Source: Branchiostoma floridae
Lineage: Eukaryota > Chordata > Leptocardii > Amphioxiformes > Branchiostomatidae
Assembly: GCF_000003815.2 (NCBI RefSeq)
Contig: NC_049994.1
Span: 7,030,307-7,094,306, forward strand
Reading direction: 5' to 3'
Length of the DNA stretch: 64,000 nucleotides
The notes under the pieces are model-generated. The model saw nothing but the letters and a program-made list of their open reading frames with translations. It ran no database searches and was not told the DNA's origin. Shown here piece after piece: positions 46,350-57,719 of this stretch (position 1 is its first letter; each line of letters starts with the position of its first letter). Position numbers and translations under genes: made by a program.

Positions 46350-46589
46350 GAGATTGCCAAATTGGAAATGGAGCGTCCTACCGAGGAACAGTCGCCGTGA
46401 CCAGAACAGGCAGGACGTGTCAACACTGGAACAGTCAGACACCGCACCAACACGACAGGACATCCGCTAATTATCCGTCATCCGGAATGGAGGAGAACTA
46501 CTGCCGGAATCCAGACGGCGAACCCGGAGTCTGGTGCTACACCACGGATCCCGGATGGAGATGGGAGCTGTGTGACGTACCAGTCTGTG
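46350..46589 (+). CDS. kringle 2 exon
   Basis: 240-bp phase 1-1 exon. DCQIGNGASYRGTVAVTRTG, RTCQHWNSQTP, ENYCRNPDGEPGVWCYT and WELCDVPVC give six cysteines. The acidic pair of kringle 1 (DTD) is reduced to DGE, and the loop is three residues shorter, so lysine binding may be weaker. A minisatellite begins at its donor. Confidence 0.93.
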
Positions 46590-46591
46590 GT

Positions 46592-47255
46592 AAGGTCTGA
46601 TTACGTAACTTTTAGGTGTGTGTTATGATCTCCTCTCATTTATCTGATTATGTAACCTTTAGGTGTGTGTTATGATCTCCTCTCATCTATCTGAATATGT
46701 AACCTTTAGGTGTGTGTTATGATTTCCTCTCATCTATCTGATTATGTAATCTTTAGTTGTGTGTTATGATCTCCTCTCATCTATCTGATTATGTAGCATT
46801 TAGGTGTGTGTTATGATCTCTCATCTATCTGATTATGTAGCCTTTAGGTTTGTGTTATGATCTCCTCTCATCTATCTGACTATGTAACCTTTAGGTGTGT
46901 GTTATGATCTCCTCTCACCTATCTGATTATGTAACCTTTAGATGTGTGTTATGATCTCTCATCTATCTGATTATGTAGCCTTTAGGTGTGTGTTATGATC
47001 TCCTCTCTCAACTATCTGACTATGTAACCTTTAGGCGTCTGTTGTGATCTCCTCTCATCTATCTAATTATGTAGCCATTAGGTGTGTGTTATGATCTCCT
47101 CTCATCTATCTGATTATGTAGCCTTTAGGTGTGTGTTATGATCTCCTCTCATCTATCTGATTATATAACCTTTAGGTGTTTGTTATGATCTCCTCTCATT
47201 TATCTGATTATGTAGCCTTTAGGTGTGTGTTATTATCTCCTCTCATCTATCTGTA
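46592..47255. repeat. 47-bp minisatellite at a splice donor
   Basis: About 14 head-to-tail copies of a unit containing tctgattatgtaacctttag followed by gtgtgtgttatgatctcctc. A few copies lack 2-4 bp. The first partial copy overlaps the bases just after the kringle 2 donor. Each unit contains a ctgat word, a short pyrimidine stretch, tttag and a following gtgtgt. Confidence 0.9.
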
Positions 47256-47804
47256 CTACATCTGCTCCTCGACATTTAGATCTTTTAAAGGTACCTTGAA
47301 TAAAAGAAACTAAACGTAAATGCATTTACGATTTTTCAATTATAGCATTAAAAAAACGTCGTACAACGATATCGTTTTAACCGGAAGATACGAATATCAT
47401 AGACCGATTTTCGCTATCTTAATGTACGTTTTTAGATACGATATTTTGACGCGGAAATGATGCCATAAGGCACTATCATTTCTTGTTAAGATACTATTCT
47501 GTTAGCTTAGCACCTTCATATACTTAAATTGTATTTCGTTGTTCCTGCTTTTCTGCATATGTCTGTTACTACCAACGACCTGTACGTAGCCCGTCGAGGC
47601 ATCAATGTACAATAAAGATTTTTTCATTCATTGCTTAATTTACTACAGAACGTAGGCCATCACACAGCGGTCGCTGTACATGTTGTGATGAAAACGTTCA
47701 TTAAGTTTCATCATATATTATCATGCTATGATAGATAGGGCTCTATGGAGTAAAACATATACCAGCCTGGTCCCGACGATGATGTATGTATGTATGTATT
47801 ATCA

Positions 47805-48055
47805 TGGGACCGCGTAGCGCAGCGGCAGCGTGATCTGACCGTGATCGAGAGGTCACGGGTCCGAATCCGGCTGCCGTGTTACCGATCTTGCTCCCTTGAG
47901 AAAGGCACTTTACACGAGTTTTACTCACTTTACTCAGGTGAAAATGACTACCTCGCTTCGGCTAGGGCCGTCCCTCGGTCCCATGTCTGGGAAGAGCGAA
48001 ACCCCAGACCCTCGCAAAGAGTGAGTAGTCGGCCCACCCAATAACAATAGCAATT
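47805..48055 (+). mobile_element. tRNA-derived SINE next to a splice acceptor
   Basis: Head cgcgtagcgcagcggcag, B-box-like cgggtccgaatccgg, shared tail (accgatcttgctcccttgag, ggctagggccgtccctcgg) and 3' end cacccaataacaatagc. It ends about 16 bp before the exon at 48071. Confidence 0.8.
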
Positions 48056-48070
48056 ATCATATAACTACAG

Positions 48071-48241
48071 CTGGCCAGTGCCCCAACTTGGTCCCTCCCA
48101 CGAACGGTGGAATGTCGGGCGACAACCTCCACGGGCACGCGGTGACGTTCTTCTGTAACTCCGGGTACGACGTGCAGGGGGCTCAGTCAGTCAGCTGCCA
48201 GTTAGACAGCACCTGGACTGGGAGTCCACCGACATGTACAG
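48071..48241 (+). CDS. sushi/CCP exon 28
   Basis: 171 bp. GQCPNLVPPTNGGMSGDN, VTFFCNSGYDVQGA and TWTGSPPTCT. The acceptor (atataactacag) has few pyrimidines because a SINE ends just upstream. Donor gtgaaa. Confidence 0.9.
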
Positions 48242-48783
48242 GTGAAAGCTTCTCTGTTTATCTATTTTCCATTGTAATGCTTATATGTACACATTTGTGT
48301 ACGTGTAAACAACACAACGGACGGGATAACAGACGAAATTGCCTTTTTTTTTAGATTTACGAACTTTCATGGTCACAATAACTTCTAGACTAATTGTTTA
48401 CCATTATACTTGATACACGAAAAAGGAGGATCAAGATCGATTTTGGGTCCGTTGGTTTCTAAAATTGGTACTGCAACGGAACTTCCTGTTTTTATATTGG
48501 CCAAGCTATGGTCAGAACTGTGGGTGCTACGGAAGAAGTTACAAATACGGGCCAGGTTTTAAAGTTATTTCGAAAGTGATGTGATTCATTTATGTGGTAA
48601 ATGATAGTAATTTCACACATGTACTTATGATATACGTAATTTACTTAAAGGTGTACATAGCTAGCCACTAACTGTGTAAGTCATTTAGATAGTAAATCTT
48701 TCGTGGATGCATATGAGGTCTCCAAACTCTTGTTTCTCATATTGTCGTAATACTGACAGGTGAATAATGAGACAATATTTCAG

Positions 48784-48954
48784 TTAAACACTGCCCCGCG
48801 TTGACGTCTCCTGCAAACGGCGGCAAGATCGGCTCGAACTACTATCGGGACGAGGTTACCTTCTTCTGCGACACGGGATATGATCTTGTGGGGGAGTCTA
48901 GTGTGACCTGCTTGGGCGATGGAACTTGGAGTGAGAGCGTTCCTGTATGCACTG
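48784..48954 (+). CDS. sushi/CCP exon 29
   Basis: 171 bp. KHCPALTSPANGGKIGSN, VTFFCDTGYDLVGE and TWSESVPVCT. Donor gtaagc. Confidence 0.92.
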
Positions 48955-49336
48955 GTAAGCGGGGGGAGCTATGCGATACAACCGGTAGATTTGTAGCGAG
49001 GACACGCCCAGAAAATCGTTTTTCACATGCAAAGTAGCCAATTAGTTTGGTGGCACGCGAGAGGCAGGGAGAAATATTTCATACCCATTGTCTGTCGATT
49101 ACTGGCTACTGGGGGAGGGGGGGTATAGACTCAATCAAAGTCTGATAAAGAAGATAGAATTGCTGCACCAGCTATTAACGTTGATATCATTAATTCATCT
49201 TTTTAAAATATATTCTATTTACATCTGTCATGTATGTTTCACACCCAGTTACGTTTTGGACCGCAATTCAACATCTCAACCAATCACTGCATATATGTAA
49301 ATAACTTTTGTGAGGTTTGTGACCGCATCTGTAATA

Positions 49337-49945
49337 GGGCCTTCACACTGAAATCGAATCAGCAGGAATCAAGCAGAACCAGTCGGCATGAAGTATTTGC
49401 AAAATTCGTAACACATTCGGGGCCATTCCGAGTGGGAATTCCAAATGGACTTGACATCCCCTTCACACGAGAAGGAATGAGCCAGAATGTCGTCAGAATG
49501 AAAATTCTTTTCTATTCCTGGGAATTCGTAGTGTATTCTAGAAATTCTTACTGCATTCGAGATATTCTTTTGGCCACATTCGGGAAGGATTCGAAGTGGC
49601 TTGCCGTTTTGATTCTCAATCGAATGAGATAAGAACGTTTAATAATAGTATAAGAACGAATAATTTTGGAATGCCAAAGAATGCGGTCAGACTGCAGTTA
49701 GAATCGTTAGAATCCACTTAGAATCCACTTGGAATGCCATTCGATATTTTTACACTTCGAATGCACCTCGACAGTTTTTGACATGTAAAAAACTTTCGAG
49801 CCAGCCAAAAGAACGGGGACGAATATCTGGAACGCAGAATGAATGTTTAGAATACAGTGCGAATTGCGAGGAATTGCCACGAATAGAAAAAGAATTTCGT
49901 TCGGACGGCATTCCGGCTCATTCGTGCTCTCGTGTGAAGGGGGCT
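49337..49945. mobile_element. MITE-like element, copy 2
   Basis: Partner of 3095-3676 in the same orientation, about 609 bp. Shared blocks include gaaggaatgagccagaatg and ccaaatggacttga. It lies in the intron between sushi exons 29 and 30. Confidence 0.75.
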
Positions 49946-50221
49946 TAAGCAGTGACACATATTGCTGCGGTACAATGTGAACCAGTCGGAACTGCCCTGA
50001 AGAAGGTGACAGACGGTCACCGTAACGGTCGGTGAAAATAAAGTAGTGGTTGTGTAGAAAAAGTCTCTTTATTTAGTGGTAAACCTAGTATAATACATAC
50101 GGAGTATGGCTCAAACTTAAACATATGTTCGAGTACAAGTAAAACAGATTCATATTTAGCCTGTTTAAAAGTTGATGTGATGAGTTGGTTTTTCTGAGTA
50201 TTTATCTGTTTACTCTTTCAG

Positions 50222-50395
50222 CCATACACTGTCCCAGTCTGTCTTCAATAGCTCACGGCTTCGTCATCGGTTCCAACGCCTACCGGAATGTGGTGACGTT
50301 TCACTGTTTGCCTGGGTACGACCTGGAAGGTGATACCGACAGTTTGACGTGCCAAGCGGACCGGACATGGAGCGGCCCCGTACCAGCTTGTGTCG
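50222..50395 (+). CDS. sushi/CCP exon 30
   Basis: 174 bp. IHCPSLSSIAHGFVIGSN, VTFHCLPGYDLEGDTD and TWSGPVPACV. Donor gtacgc keeps phase 1; an alternative gtaact seven bases on would break it. One residue is added between Cys2 and Cys3. Confidence 0.9.
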
Positions 50396-51059
50396 GTACG
50401 CGGTAACTCATACACCTATCTATTCACTGGAGTCTATAGTTAAGAAACGAGAAAGTCAGCATTTTCGAGAAAATGCAGAATGTTTCCCCTATAGCTTTTA
50501 AGCTACTCGCAGACGATACTATACCGTTGGGCTCTCCCTTTAGTATTGTGTGTGAGTGAACAAAAATACCAATACTGGTTTTGCTACTGCAGTTTGCTGT
50601 TCAGGTAATACTCTTTTAATATTTTCCGTACAACTAATATGCTAATGCAAGCTCTGATTGGTTCACAGTAGTTCTAAGCTCTGACAGCAGATGAAAAAAA
50701 GAACAACAACAATTACCACCAAAAACAATATGTTTTTCCTGGTGCAGAAAACATAAGTATGAACACCTTTAAAATCAAAACATGCATTTTATGTTTCACA
50801 TAAGATATATTGCTTCAAGTAAGAAAGGCGGATGGCCTTTAGCTTTTTAAAACGTCAAAAAATTTCGACCGTGTCAGATTCATTTTTATTTGTTGCCTTA
50901 AACCACATCACCATCGTTTGGTCGTCACTAGCTGCGTCTATCTACTTCAAAACGGTACTCTTGAAATACACTAGAAGTATGATTTTGGTGCTAAAATGAA
51001 TGCGTGGATGATACCTGTTTCGTCAGATTACGTATCGTGTGTTCATACTGTTATTACAG

Positions 51060-51230
51060 AAGTGAAATGTCCCGCACAAGCGGCTCCCTCCAACGGTGCT
51101 AAGATCGGCGGCAACAGTTACAACAACGTGGTGACCTTCATGTGCGTGTCGGGGTATCACCTAGTCGGTTCTTCTAGTGCCATGTGCCAAGGTGACGGCA
51201 CGTGGACTGCGCCGACTCCGACATGCCCAG
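51060..51230 (+). CDS. sushi/CCP exon 31, last of the array
   Basis: 171 bp. VKCPAQAAPSNGAKIGGN, VTFMCVSGYHLVGS and TWTAPTPTCP. Acceptor attacag, donor gtgaga. It ends the sushi array before the EGF block. Confidence 0.92.
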
Positions 51231-51252
51231 GTGAGATATGTCCTTACATGTG

Positions 51253-51350
51253 TAGCCTGGTATCTAGCCGTACTATCGCTCCCGAGTCTCGGGAAGAGTC
51301 TCGGGACGAGACTCGGGAGCTATAATACGGCTGGATACCGTACCAGGCTA
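51253..51350. mobile_element. fold-back MITE related to 30398
   Basis: 98 bp. Left tagcctggtatctagccgta, right complement tacggctggataccgtacca and ggcta, with gagtctcggga words in the loop. Flanks ttacatgtg and ttacttatg agree at seven of nine positions, consistent with an old 9-bp target duplication. Confidence 0.8.
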
Positions 51351-51692
51351 TTACTTATGACAAACTTAGCTTTCCTTAACCATAACTGGAGACAGTTGGT
51401 ACCGACTCAAATTTTTGTCAGCCTTGTTCCCAAAATGGACCCACCTACTGTAGCTTCCGGAACGTGACGTCAGAGCCACATGACTGCAGCAGCAAGCTGT
51501 GTCAGATAACCTATGTCGCCCCCCGTCTCCGTTCAGTGTTGGACGGTGAGCTCGAATGTACACATGCACAGCCTCCTTCATCACCCCACGCAAAGAAATA
51601 CAGAGTTTCTCTAGTGTTGGTTAATCAAATTATAGTTTGTCGTAATGTCATTTAGATGAACTTTCATGCTATGACCTTACTTACTTACTTAC

Positions 51693-51935
51693 TAAGGTCT
51701 GATGCACATACTTTGGCAGAGACCACGGATGCATGGCTCCATTTGGTGCTGTCATGGGCCTTCTCCACCATGTACCAACTGGTCCCATTTGTAGGCAGTT
51801 GCCCTCACATCAGTCTCTAGTTTGCGCCTCCAGGTGTTCGTAGGTCTCCTCCTTCTCCGCTTCCCAGTGGGGTTCCACGTGAAGGCTTTCCCTGTGGTGT
51901 CGTTCGCGGCCTGCGCAAAGTGTACCCGATCTTAG
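51693..51935 (-). mobile_element. LINE 3' remnant, minus strand
   Basis: The reverse strand encodes WNPTGKRRRRRPTNTWRRKL, then YKWDQLVHG and, in another frame, DSTKWSHASVVSAKV. This is again the conserved C-terminal tail of a non-LTR retrotransposon polymerase, frameshifted and dead. A ttac microsatellite lies beside it at 51676. Confidence 0.75.
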
Positions 51936-52161
51936 TCAATATTTTGATTCATTACTCAAATGTATATTGTATTATGTTTTTGTTATTTTTATTGAATTCA
52001 TGATCATTTGCCTTGTGTTTGAATATACAGAATACATATAGATATTAAAATAACAATGATGATGTTTTACAATGATGATTAGATCACCCCAAGCCAAACA
52101 ACGAAAACTAAAACAAACCCCAAATTTAATACAATGTTCTTTTTATCTATTAATTAAACAG

Positions 52162-52284
52162 ATGTGGACGAGTGTGCCACATCCAACGGTGGCTGTGAAC
52201 AGATCTGTACCAACACTGACGGAAGCTTCCACTGTTCCTGTCAAGTCGGATATAGTTTAAGTATCGATAGTCTGTCTTGCAACG
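52162..52284 (+). CDS. calcium-binding EGF exon 4
   Basis: 123 bp. [16 protein letters not shown] and [20 protein letters not shown] hold six cysteines. It opens the main EGF block. Donor gtaagt. Confidence 0.92.
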
Positions 52285-52626
52285 GTAAGTGTTGAGAATC
52301 TCAAAGTTGAACGACGTCAACGGTCTTCCATTCAGCGCTCAATAATAGACCGATCCTGACTATCACAATACGCAGTTCAACCAATGATAGTAAGGCAATT
52401 AATGAGAAAGCGGCTGCATGTCCGTTAAATCTTTGCATCTTCATGTTAATATTATACATCATCGTTTTGACGGGAATAGACGTTTCGACAATATCCTCCA
52501 ATACTTTTAATTTACTTTTGATTTACTTTTTTATGTCGATTATCTTTTGATGGTCTCCACTTAATGTTTGTCATATTTTTATATACTAAAGCTATATCAT
52601 TCCTAACTGTGTACTCTCTCAAAAAG

Positions 52627-52749
52627 ACATCGTCGAATGCGCTTCAGCGAATGGAGGCTGTGGTCACACGTGTTCGAACAGCATTGGAACCTTCCAGTGT
52701 TCATGTAACTCCGGATACGTCCTAAATGCCGACAACCTCGGGTGTGATG
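52627..52749 (+). CDS. EGF exon 5, altered calcium motif
   Basis: 123 bp. [16 protein letters not shown] and TFQCSCNSGYVLNADNLGCD hold six cysteines. DIVEC replaces DxDEC, losing one calcium ligand. The acceptor (tcaaaaag) lacks a pyrimidine tract, so inclusion may be inefficient. Confidence 0.82.
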
Positions 52750-52948
52750 GTATGTAGATATCTTTTTGGACATTAATAATATGATATGATGCACTCAACA
52801 CTAGAAAATATGATTTGTACGTGATATGTTACTACACGAAATATGGTCTTAAAGCGCAGGATGCTTGAAGGCATAATCTAACAAACGAAACACATTTCAC
52901 TGGTATCGTTCGTCGTCTCTCAGCGTTGAATGGAAGAAGAACACGTAA

Positions 52949-53195
52949 AGTGGTATCTCACTGCACTTGAGGCACTGATACGGCACTGCGGTGTTCGTTC
53001 ACTGCGGCATCGTTTTGTCATTTTCGCCGATCTTCCATAATTTAGATATTGCGTAATAGGTAAACGTATGACTTAGAAGACAATAAAATCACAAAACGTA
53101 AAAAAAAAACTCGTATAATCTCTGAAATTCGTTGAGTAATCTTTTTAACCCCGCAGTGCCGCACGGGTGCCCCAAGTGCAATGGCATACCACCTT
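52949..53195. mobile_element. MITE family M, copy
   Basis: Begins aagtggtatctcactgcactt and ends near gcataccacctt, about 247 bp. Shares gtgttcgttcactgcggcat and atgacttagaaga with the 5630 copy. Confidence 0.75.
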
Positions 53196-53342
53196 AAGTA
53201 ACGCAATAAAGGTAAAGGTTTCGGCTATACTAAGATATAATCACTCTTTGCGTCTTCAGGAAATTTTGCAGTAACAAGTCCTGACCTGTACATTCACTCG
53301 TGCGACAAGAATCAAATCAAATAGAATTTTGTCATATTTCAG

Positions 53343-53465
53343 ACGTCGACGAGTGTGCGAGTGCTAATGGTGGTTGTGGCCAGACATGCACTAACTCTGC
53401 AGGGAGTTATCAATGCTCATGTGACACTGGCTATGCCCTAAACGGAGATGAACATTCATGTGACG
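53343..53465 (+). CDS. calcium-binding EGF exon 6
   Basis: 123 bp. [16 protein letters not shown] and [32 protein letters not shown] fits the hydroxylation consensus. Donor gtaagg. Confidence 0.93.
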
Positions 53466-53929
53466 GTAAGGCTTTAATATACATGCCATGTGCTTAATGA
53501 AAATAAGCTTCGTTCAGTGATAACTATCGTGTATATACGATAAATTATGTCATACCTGGGCCGCAATATCGTTCGATACAGGTGTTCCAAAACGGGTGAT
53601 AATTTTCTGTATCACATGGGTACTAAGTTGTATCATACACACACGGGCTTCTATAACATAAATCGGTGACAATGACACCAATCGATGTTCAATGACACCA
53701 CATTTTCTCAACTTCTTATGCATTTTTATGAAAACGTTTTTTTTTCTCGAGTGGGTATGACATGAGAAAAAAAACTACAACACGGTGTACTCTCTCTCTA
53801 TTTCTCTCTGTCCCTCTCTCTCTCTCTCTCTCTCTCTATCGATCTATATAAGCTATATGAACAGATACGGCGAACATGTATGGGTTAAATCACTTTTTGT
53901 CTATAACATATTGTGATTTTACACTACAG

Positions 53930-54052
53930 ACGTCGATGAATGCTCAGTCGCAAACGGTGGGTGTGACCAGTCCTGCGTCAACACAGTTGCAAGCTTTCAC
54001 TGCCAGTGTGGTGTTGGATTCCTCTTGAACAGCGATGGATTTGCCTGTGATG
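53930..54052 (+). CDS. calcium-binding EGF exon 7
   Basis: 123 bp. DVDECSVANGGCDQSC and [20 protein letters not shown], six cysteines. A tct microsatellite lies upstream at 53793-53840. Confidence 0.92.
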
Positions 54053-54470
54053 GTAAGATTTTTCAGCCTTCAAATCTTTTTTTTCAAAACTGCTTAAGGC
54101 TAACTACATAAACACAGGGGCAAGTGGATGAAATATCGATTCTGTTCTTGGTAAATATTTGAGAAATTATGGTTTTTAGTTTATGATGAATATTGACTTA
54201 TTCTAGATTTTTTAAACGATAATGTCTCAGATTTTTATGGTATGATTTTGTGGTACCTCATGTGCCTCGTTGTAATCTGCCATACCATGTTTAAAAAACT
54301 GAATAAACAAAGATTATAAAAAAAAATATTGTCTTTTTTTAAATCTCTCTGATGTTTTTCTGAAGAAATTAAAACAATGCAATATTCTGTCATATGTATA
54401 TGTGTATTGCATATTTTGAGACTATCGATACACGGATATTCTTATACGTTTTCCATGTCCTTTATAAAAG

Positions 54471-54593
54471 ACATAGACGAGTGCTCAATAACCAATGGCA
54501 GATGTAGCCAGACTTGTACGAACGCTGTCGGCAGTTACGACTGTTCCTGTTACACCGGATTCATCTTGAACTCTGACCTCCATACATGCAGTG
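54471..54593 (+). CDS. calcium-binding EGF exon 8
   Basis: 123 bp. [16 protein letters not shown] and [20 protein letters not shown], six cysteines. Acceptor tataaaag is purine-rich and weak; donor gtaagc. Confidence 0.88.
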
Positions 54594-54772
54594 GTAAGCA
54601 ATCAATCAATCAACCAATTACGATTTATCATCAATTTGTTAAGTAAGATTTAGTAAGGTATTTGACTAAAAATCAAGAAAGTCAAGAAATTGATTAAATG
54701 CCAAAGAAGGTGGTAAAATTGTGCATATTTCATTTGTTGATGGACTTCTTGCACACCTTGGTCATCATATAA

Positions 54773-55081
<309 letters not shown>

Positions 55082-55395
55082 TAATGACTAGTTTAGATAG
55101 CTTGCAAGATGCTGTCTTTCTGAAGATTTCTCTGTTCATACTTTGCATAAGGTATTGACATTGTGTACGTCATTTAATTTGTCAATAAGTCACAGGTTAA
55201 AGAACATGCATGCGCTGTAAAGTATTACCGTGAAGGAGATGTCATCTTTTGTTGCTTTTCTACAAAATTTCTTGCATGTTAATTACTTTGAAATAGTAAT
55301 CGAAGTTTGATATAGATGTGCTTTTTTCTTTGGAAATGAAACGGCAGAAAGGCAGTGTTTAATTTTGTGCTTAAGTGATATATTTGTTCTATCAG

Positions 55396-55518
55396 ATGTC
55401 GATGAATGTAATTCTACAAACGGCGGATGTGACCACAACTGTACCAACGCCATCGGAAGTTTCTACTGCTCCTGTGGCAACGGTTACAGCCTGAGCAATG
55501 ACGGCTCTGCGTGTGATG
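55396..55518 (+). CDS. calcium-binding EGF exon 10
   Basis: 123 bp. [16 protein letters not shown] has an NST sequon, and [10 protein letters not shown] follows with [16 protein letters not shown]. The NCT at the third cysteine is a second potential sequon but is structurally unlikely to be used. Donor gtagag. Confidence 0.92.
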
Positions 55519-55781
55519 GTAGAGCCAGTTCTTTTACTGCTAATATTGTTTGAAGCTTTTTTACCTTATGTTTTATAGCACTATTATACCTTTGGGGTCC
55601 GTGGGGTAACCTACATCCATTGTTTTTAAAACCTGTATATTTATTTTATTCATCTCTGTGGTTTCAAACTGTGATATTGTTAAAATGTTGTAATTTAGAG
55701 CCACCTACTAATTTTAAATTCCAAAATACACAGAGAATGAAAGAAAATGACGACATTAATGTCTAACATGTGCGCACCTAG

Positions 55782-55904
55782 ATGTTGACGAGTGTGCAGA
55801 TGCAAACGGAGGCTGTCAGCAAATCTGCACAAACCTCATCAGCAGCTTCAGTTGTTCCTGTAACAGAGGTTACTACTTAGACTTCAACGGTGCCGACTGC
55901 CATG
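55782..55904 (+). CDS. calcium-binding EGF exon 11
   Basis: 123 bp. DVDECADANGGCQQIC and SFSCSCNRGYYLDFNGADCH. Acceptor cacctag, donor gtaaga. Six cysteines. Confidence 0.9.
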
Positions 55905-56132
55905 GTAAGAGTGAACCCAAAAGTTCTTGCTTGTTTGTAGAACTCAGTACTTGCTTGCTAACATGTATACGTATTTGCCATTAAACTTTGGCTTGGTATC
56001 AAAACGCAGGGGTAACATGTAAAGAGATGGGTATCAAACACGAAAGATACAGCTTACAGTGAAATATTCACCAACAGCCAGACTTGTACAAGTGCTAACA
56101 TCTACTAGAATGTATGTTATTCTATAATCTCC

Positions 56133-56274
56133 AAGCAGATCCTACGGTAGTATAAGATAATATCAAAAGCTGGCAAAGGAGTTTAGGGTCCTCCGGAAGT
56201 CATTCAAACTCCTAGGCCGGCTTCATTCCTCTGCCAGCTTTTGATACTATTTTATGCTACCGTGGGATCTGCTT
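56133..56274. mobile_element. fold-back element, 142 bp
   Basis: Left arm aagcagatcctacggtagta and atcaaaagctggca; right arm tgccagcttttgat and ctaccgtgggatctgctt. Arms of about 43 bp pair with a few mismatches. It lies in the intron before EGF exon 12. Confidence 0.85.
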
Positions 56275-56370
56275 CAATATTACCTATTTTACATAATGAC
56301 AGCATCATAATGTGACAACGTCCTATTGCAGAACAGAATCTGACATTATCAGCGAGATTCATTGCGTTAT

Positions 56371-56434
56371 GATATATTCCCTTTCAGACATTAACGAGTG
56401 TTGATATATTCCCTTTCAGACATTAACGAGTGTT
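56371..56434. repeat. 32-bp tandem duplication spanning a 3' splice site
   Basis: gatatattccctttcagaca and the next 12 bases occur twice without a gap, 56371-56402 and 56403-56434. Each copy holds a pyrimidine tract, cag acceptor and the DINEC start of EGF exon 12. Splicing at the first copy would read cysteine then tga. Confidence 0.95.
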
Positions 56435-56542
56435 GGATGGAAAACAACGGCTGTGAGCAGATTTGTCACAATTCCCGGGGGAGTTTTTCCTGTGCCTGCA
56501 CTGCAGGATATCTAGAGAATCCAAACGGGTTCTCATGTGATG
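56420..56542 (+). CDS. calcium-binding EGF exon 12
   Basis: 123 bp from the second of two duplicated acceptors. DINECWMENNGCEQIC and SFSCACTAGYLENPNGFSCD, six cysteines. Use of the second acceptor is required for an open frame. Confidence 0.9.
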
Positions 56543-56783
56543 GTAGGCACATTTTCATATCTTTACTGATCCTGTTTACTGTACGTTTGTATATGTCCAG
56601 TGGGCAGACTACGCTCGATAACAAAATACTGCAAATAGAAATGACGATGCTTTGATCAAGTGATCAAGCTGCACATAACCTTGAACAGATTTTGTAAATG
56701 TACAAGTATTTTGCATAATTGAAGTATTTTACGGAGGTGTGAGGTCTCCGAACTCTTAATTTTGTTCATTCTCGTTGATAAAG

Positions 56784-56906
56784 ATATCGACGAATGCTCT
56801 TCTGAAAATGGAGGCTGTGATCACACCTGCATCAACACTGCCGGGTCGTACCGTTGTTCCTGTGCCGATGGGTACGCATTGACTTCAGACGGCCACAGCT
56901 GTACAG
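56784..56906 (+). CDS. calcium-binding EGF exon 13
   Basis: 123 bp. [16 protein letters not shown] and [20 protein letters not shown]. Acceptor ttgataaag is weak. Donor gtacgt. Confidence 0.88.
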
Positions 56907-56985
56907 GTACGTACGGTCATTTAAGTTTAACGCCAACATTGACCAAAGGATGCGCGATGCAAAACTACCGAACCCACGAGTTCCT

Positions 56986-57128
56986 CTCTCAGCACTCGGT
57001 GTCCAGTGCGGAAGGTGTTTTACGCACTAGATGTCTAGTGCGTAAGTTTAACGTACGTCCGCAATGGGTGTCAAGTGGATAGACGACTTCAGCACTGGAA
57101 ACCGAGTGCTGAGAGTACCTTCCGCACT
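56986..57128. repeat. nested palindromes, possible fold-back element
   Basis: ctctcagcactcggt pairs with accgagtgctgagag at 57101. cagtgcggaaggt pairs with accttccgcactg. An inner ttacgcactaga/tctagtgcgtaa stem lies near 57020-57045. Confidence 0.75.
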
Positions 57129-57547
57129 GGAAAAACAATGACGACAAATATTCCGCACTGAGAAACCAGTGACGACAAAGATGAATGAATCCTAGAAGCC
57201 GATGCAACTTGATTGGAAGACGCGTTTTATACCCGTTAGGCTCACCCGACAACAGCCATGGTGGAAGGAACAGAAAGAAACCAAATAGGTCTACATATCC
57301 ACATGATGTACCTAACATAGTCATCATAGCAGTGACGTCACTGACTCATTAACATAGCCCAGTGGTGCAAGGATTTAGCTTATTTCATACCTAACTTTAA
57401 AGCTAAACAAATGATCTAATATAAAGTCTTCATGAGGATGCTTTTCATTCTTTATTGATTACAAGTAGGGTGTACACTGCTTGTTTCATCCATTTATGTT
57501 TGAAGTTTTCGAAACAGAAATGATTCGTGCCTTTTGATATTTCTCAG

Positions 57548-57670
57548 ATGTGGACGAGTGTATTGAGTCCTGGGGTATCTGCGGACACAACGCGGTCTGT
57601 AATAACTCCATCGGGTTCTTCGAGTGTACCTGCAACCATGGTTTTACCATGATGCCTGGTGGATGCCGAG
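57548..57670 (+). CDS. EGF exon 14, different subclass
   Basis: 123 bp. DVDECIESWGICGHNAVC, NNSIGFFECTCNHGFT, MMPGGC. The spacing between the first three cysteines (long CGHNAVC) differs from the NGGC class. NNS is a sequon. It resembles fibrillin- or matrilin-type calcium-binding EGFs. Confidence 0.9.
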
Positions 57671-57719
57671 GTAAGATCTAGCATACATTACAAAGTTTTG
57701 TAGCCAGGTTGTGTACTGT

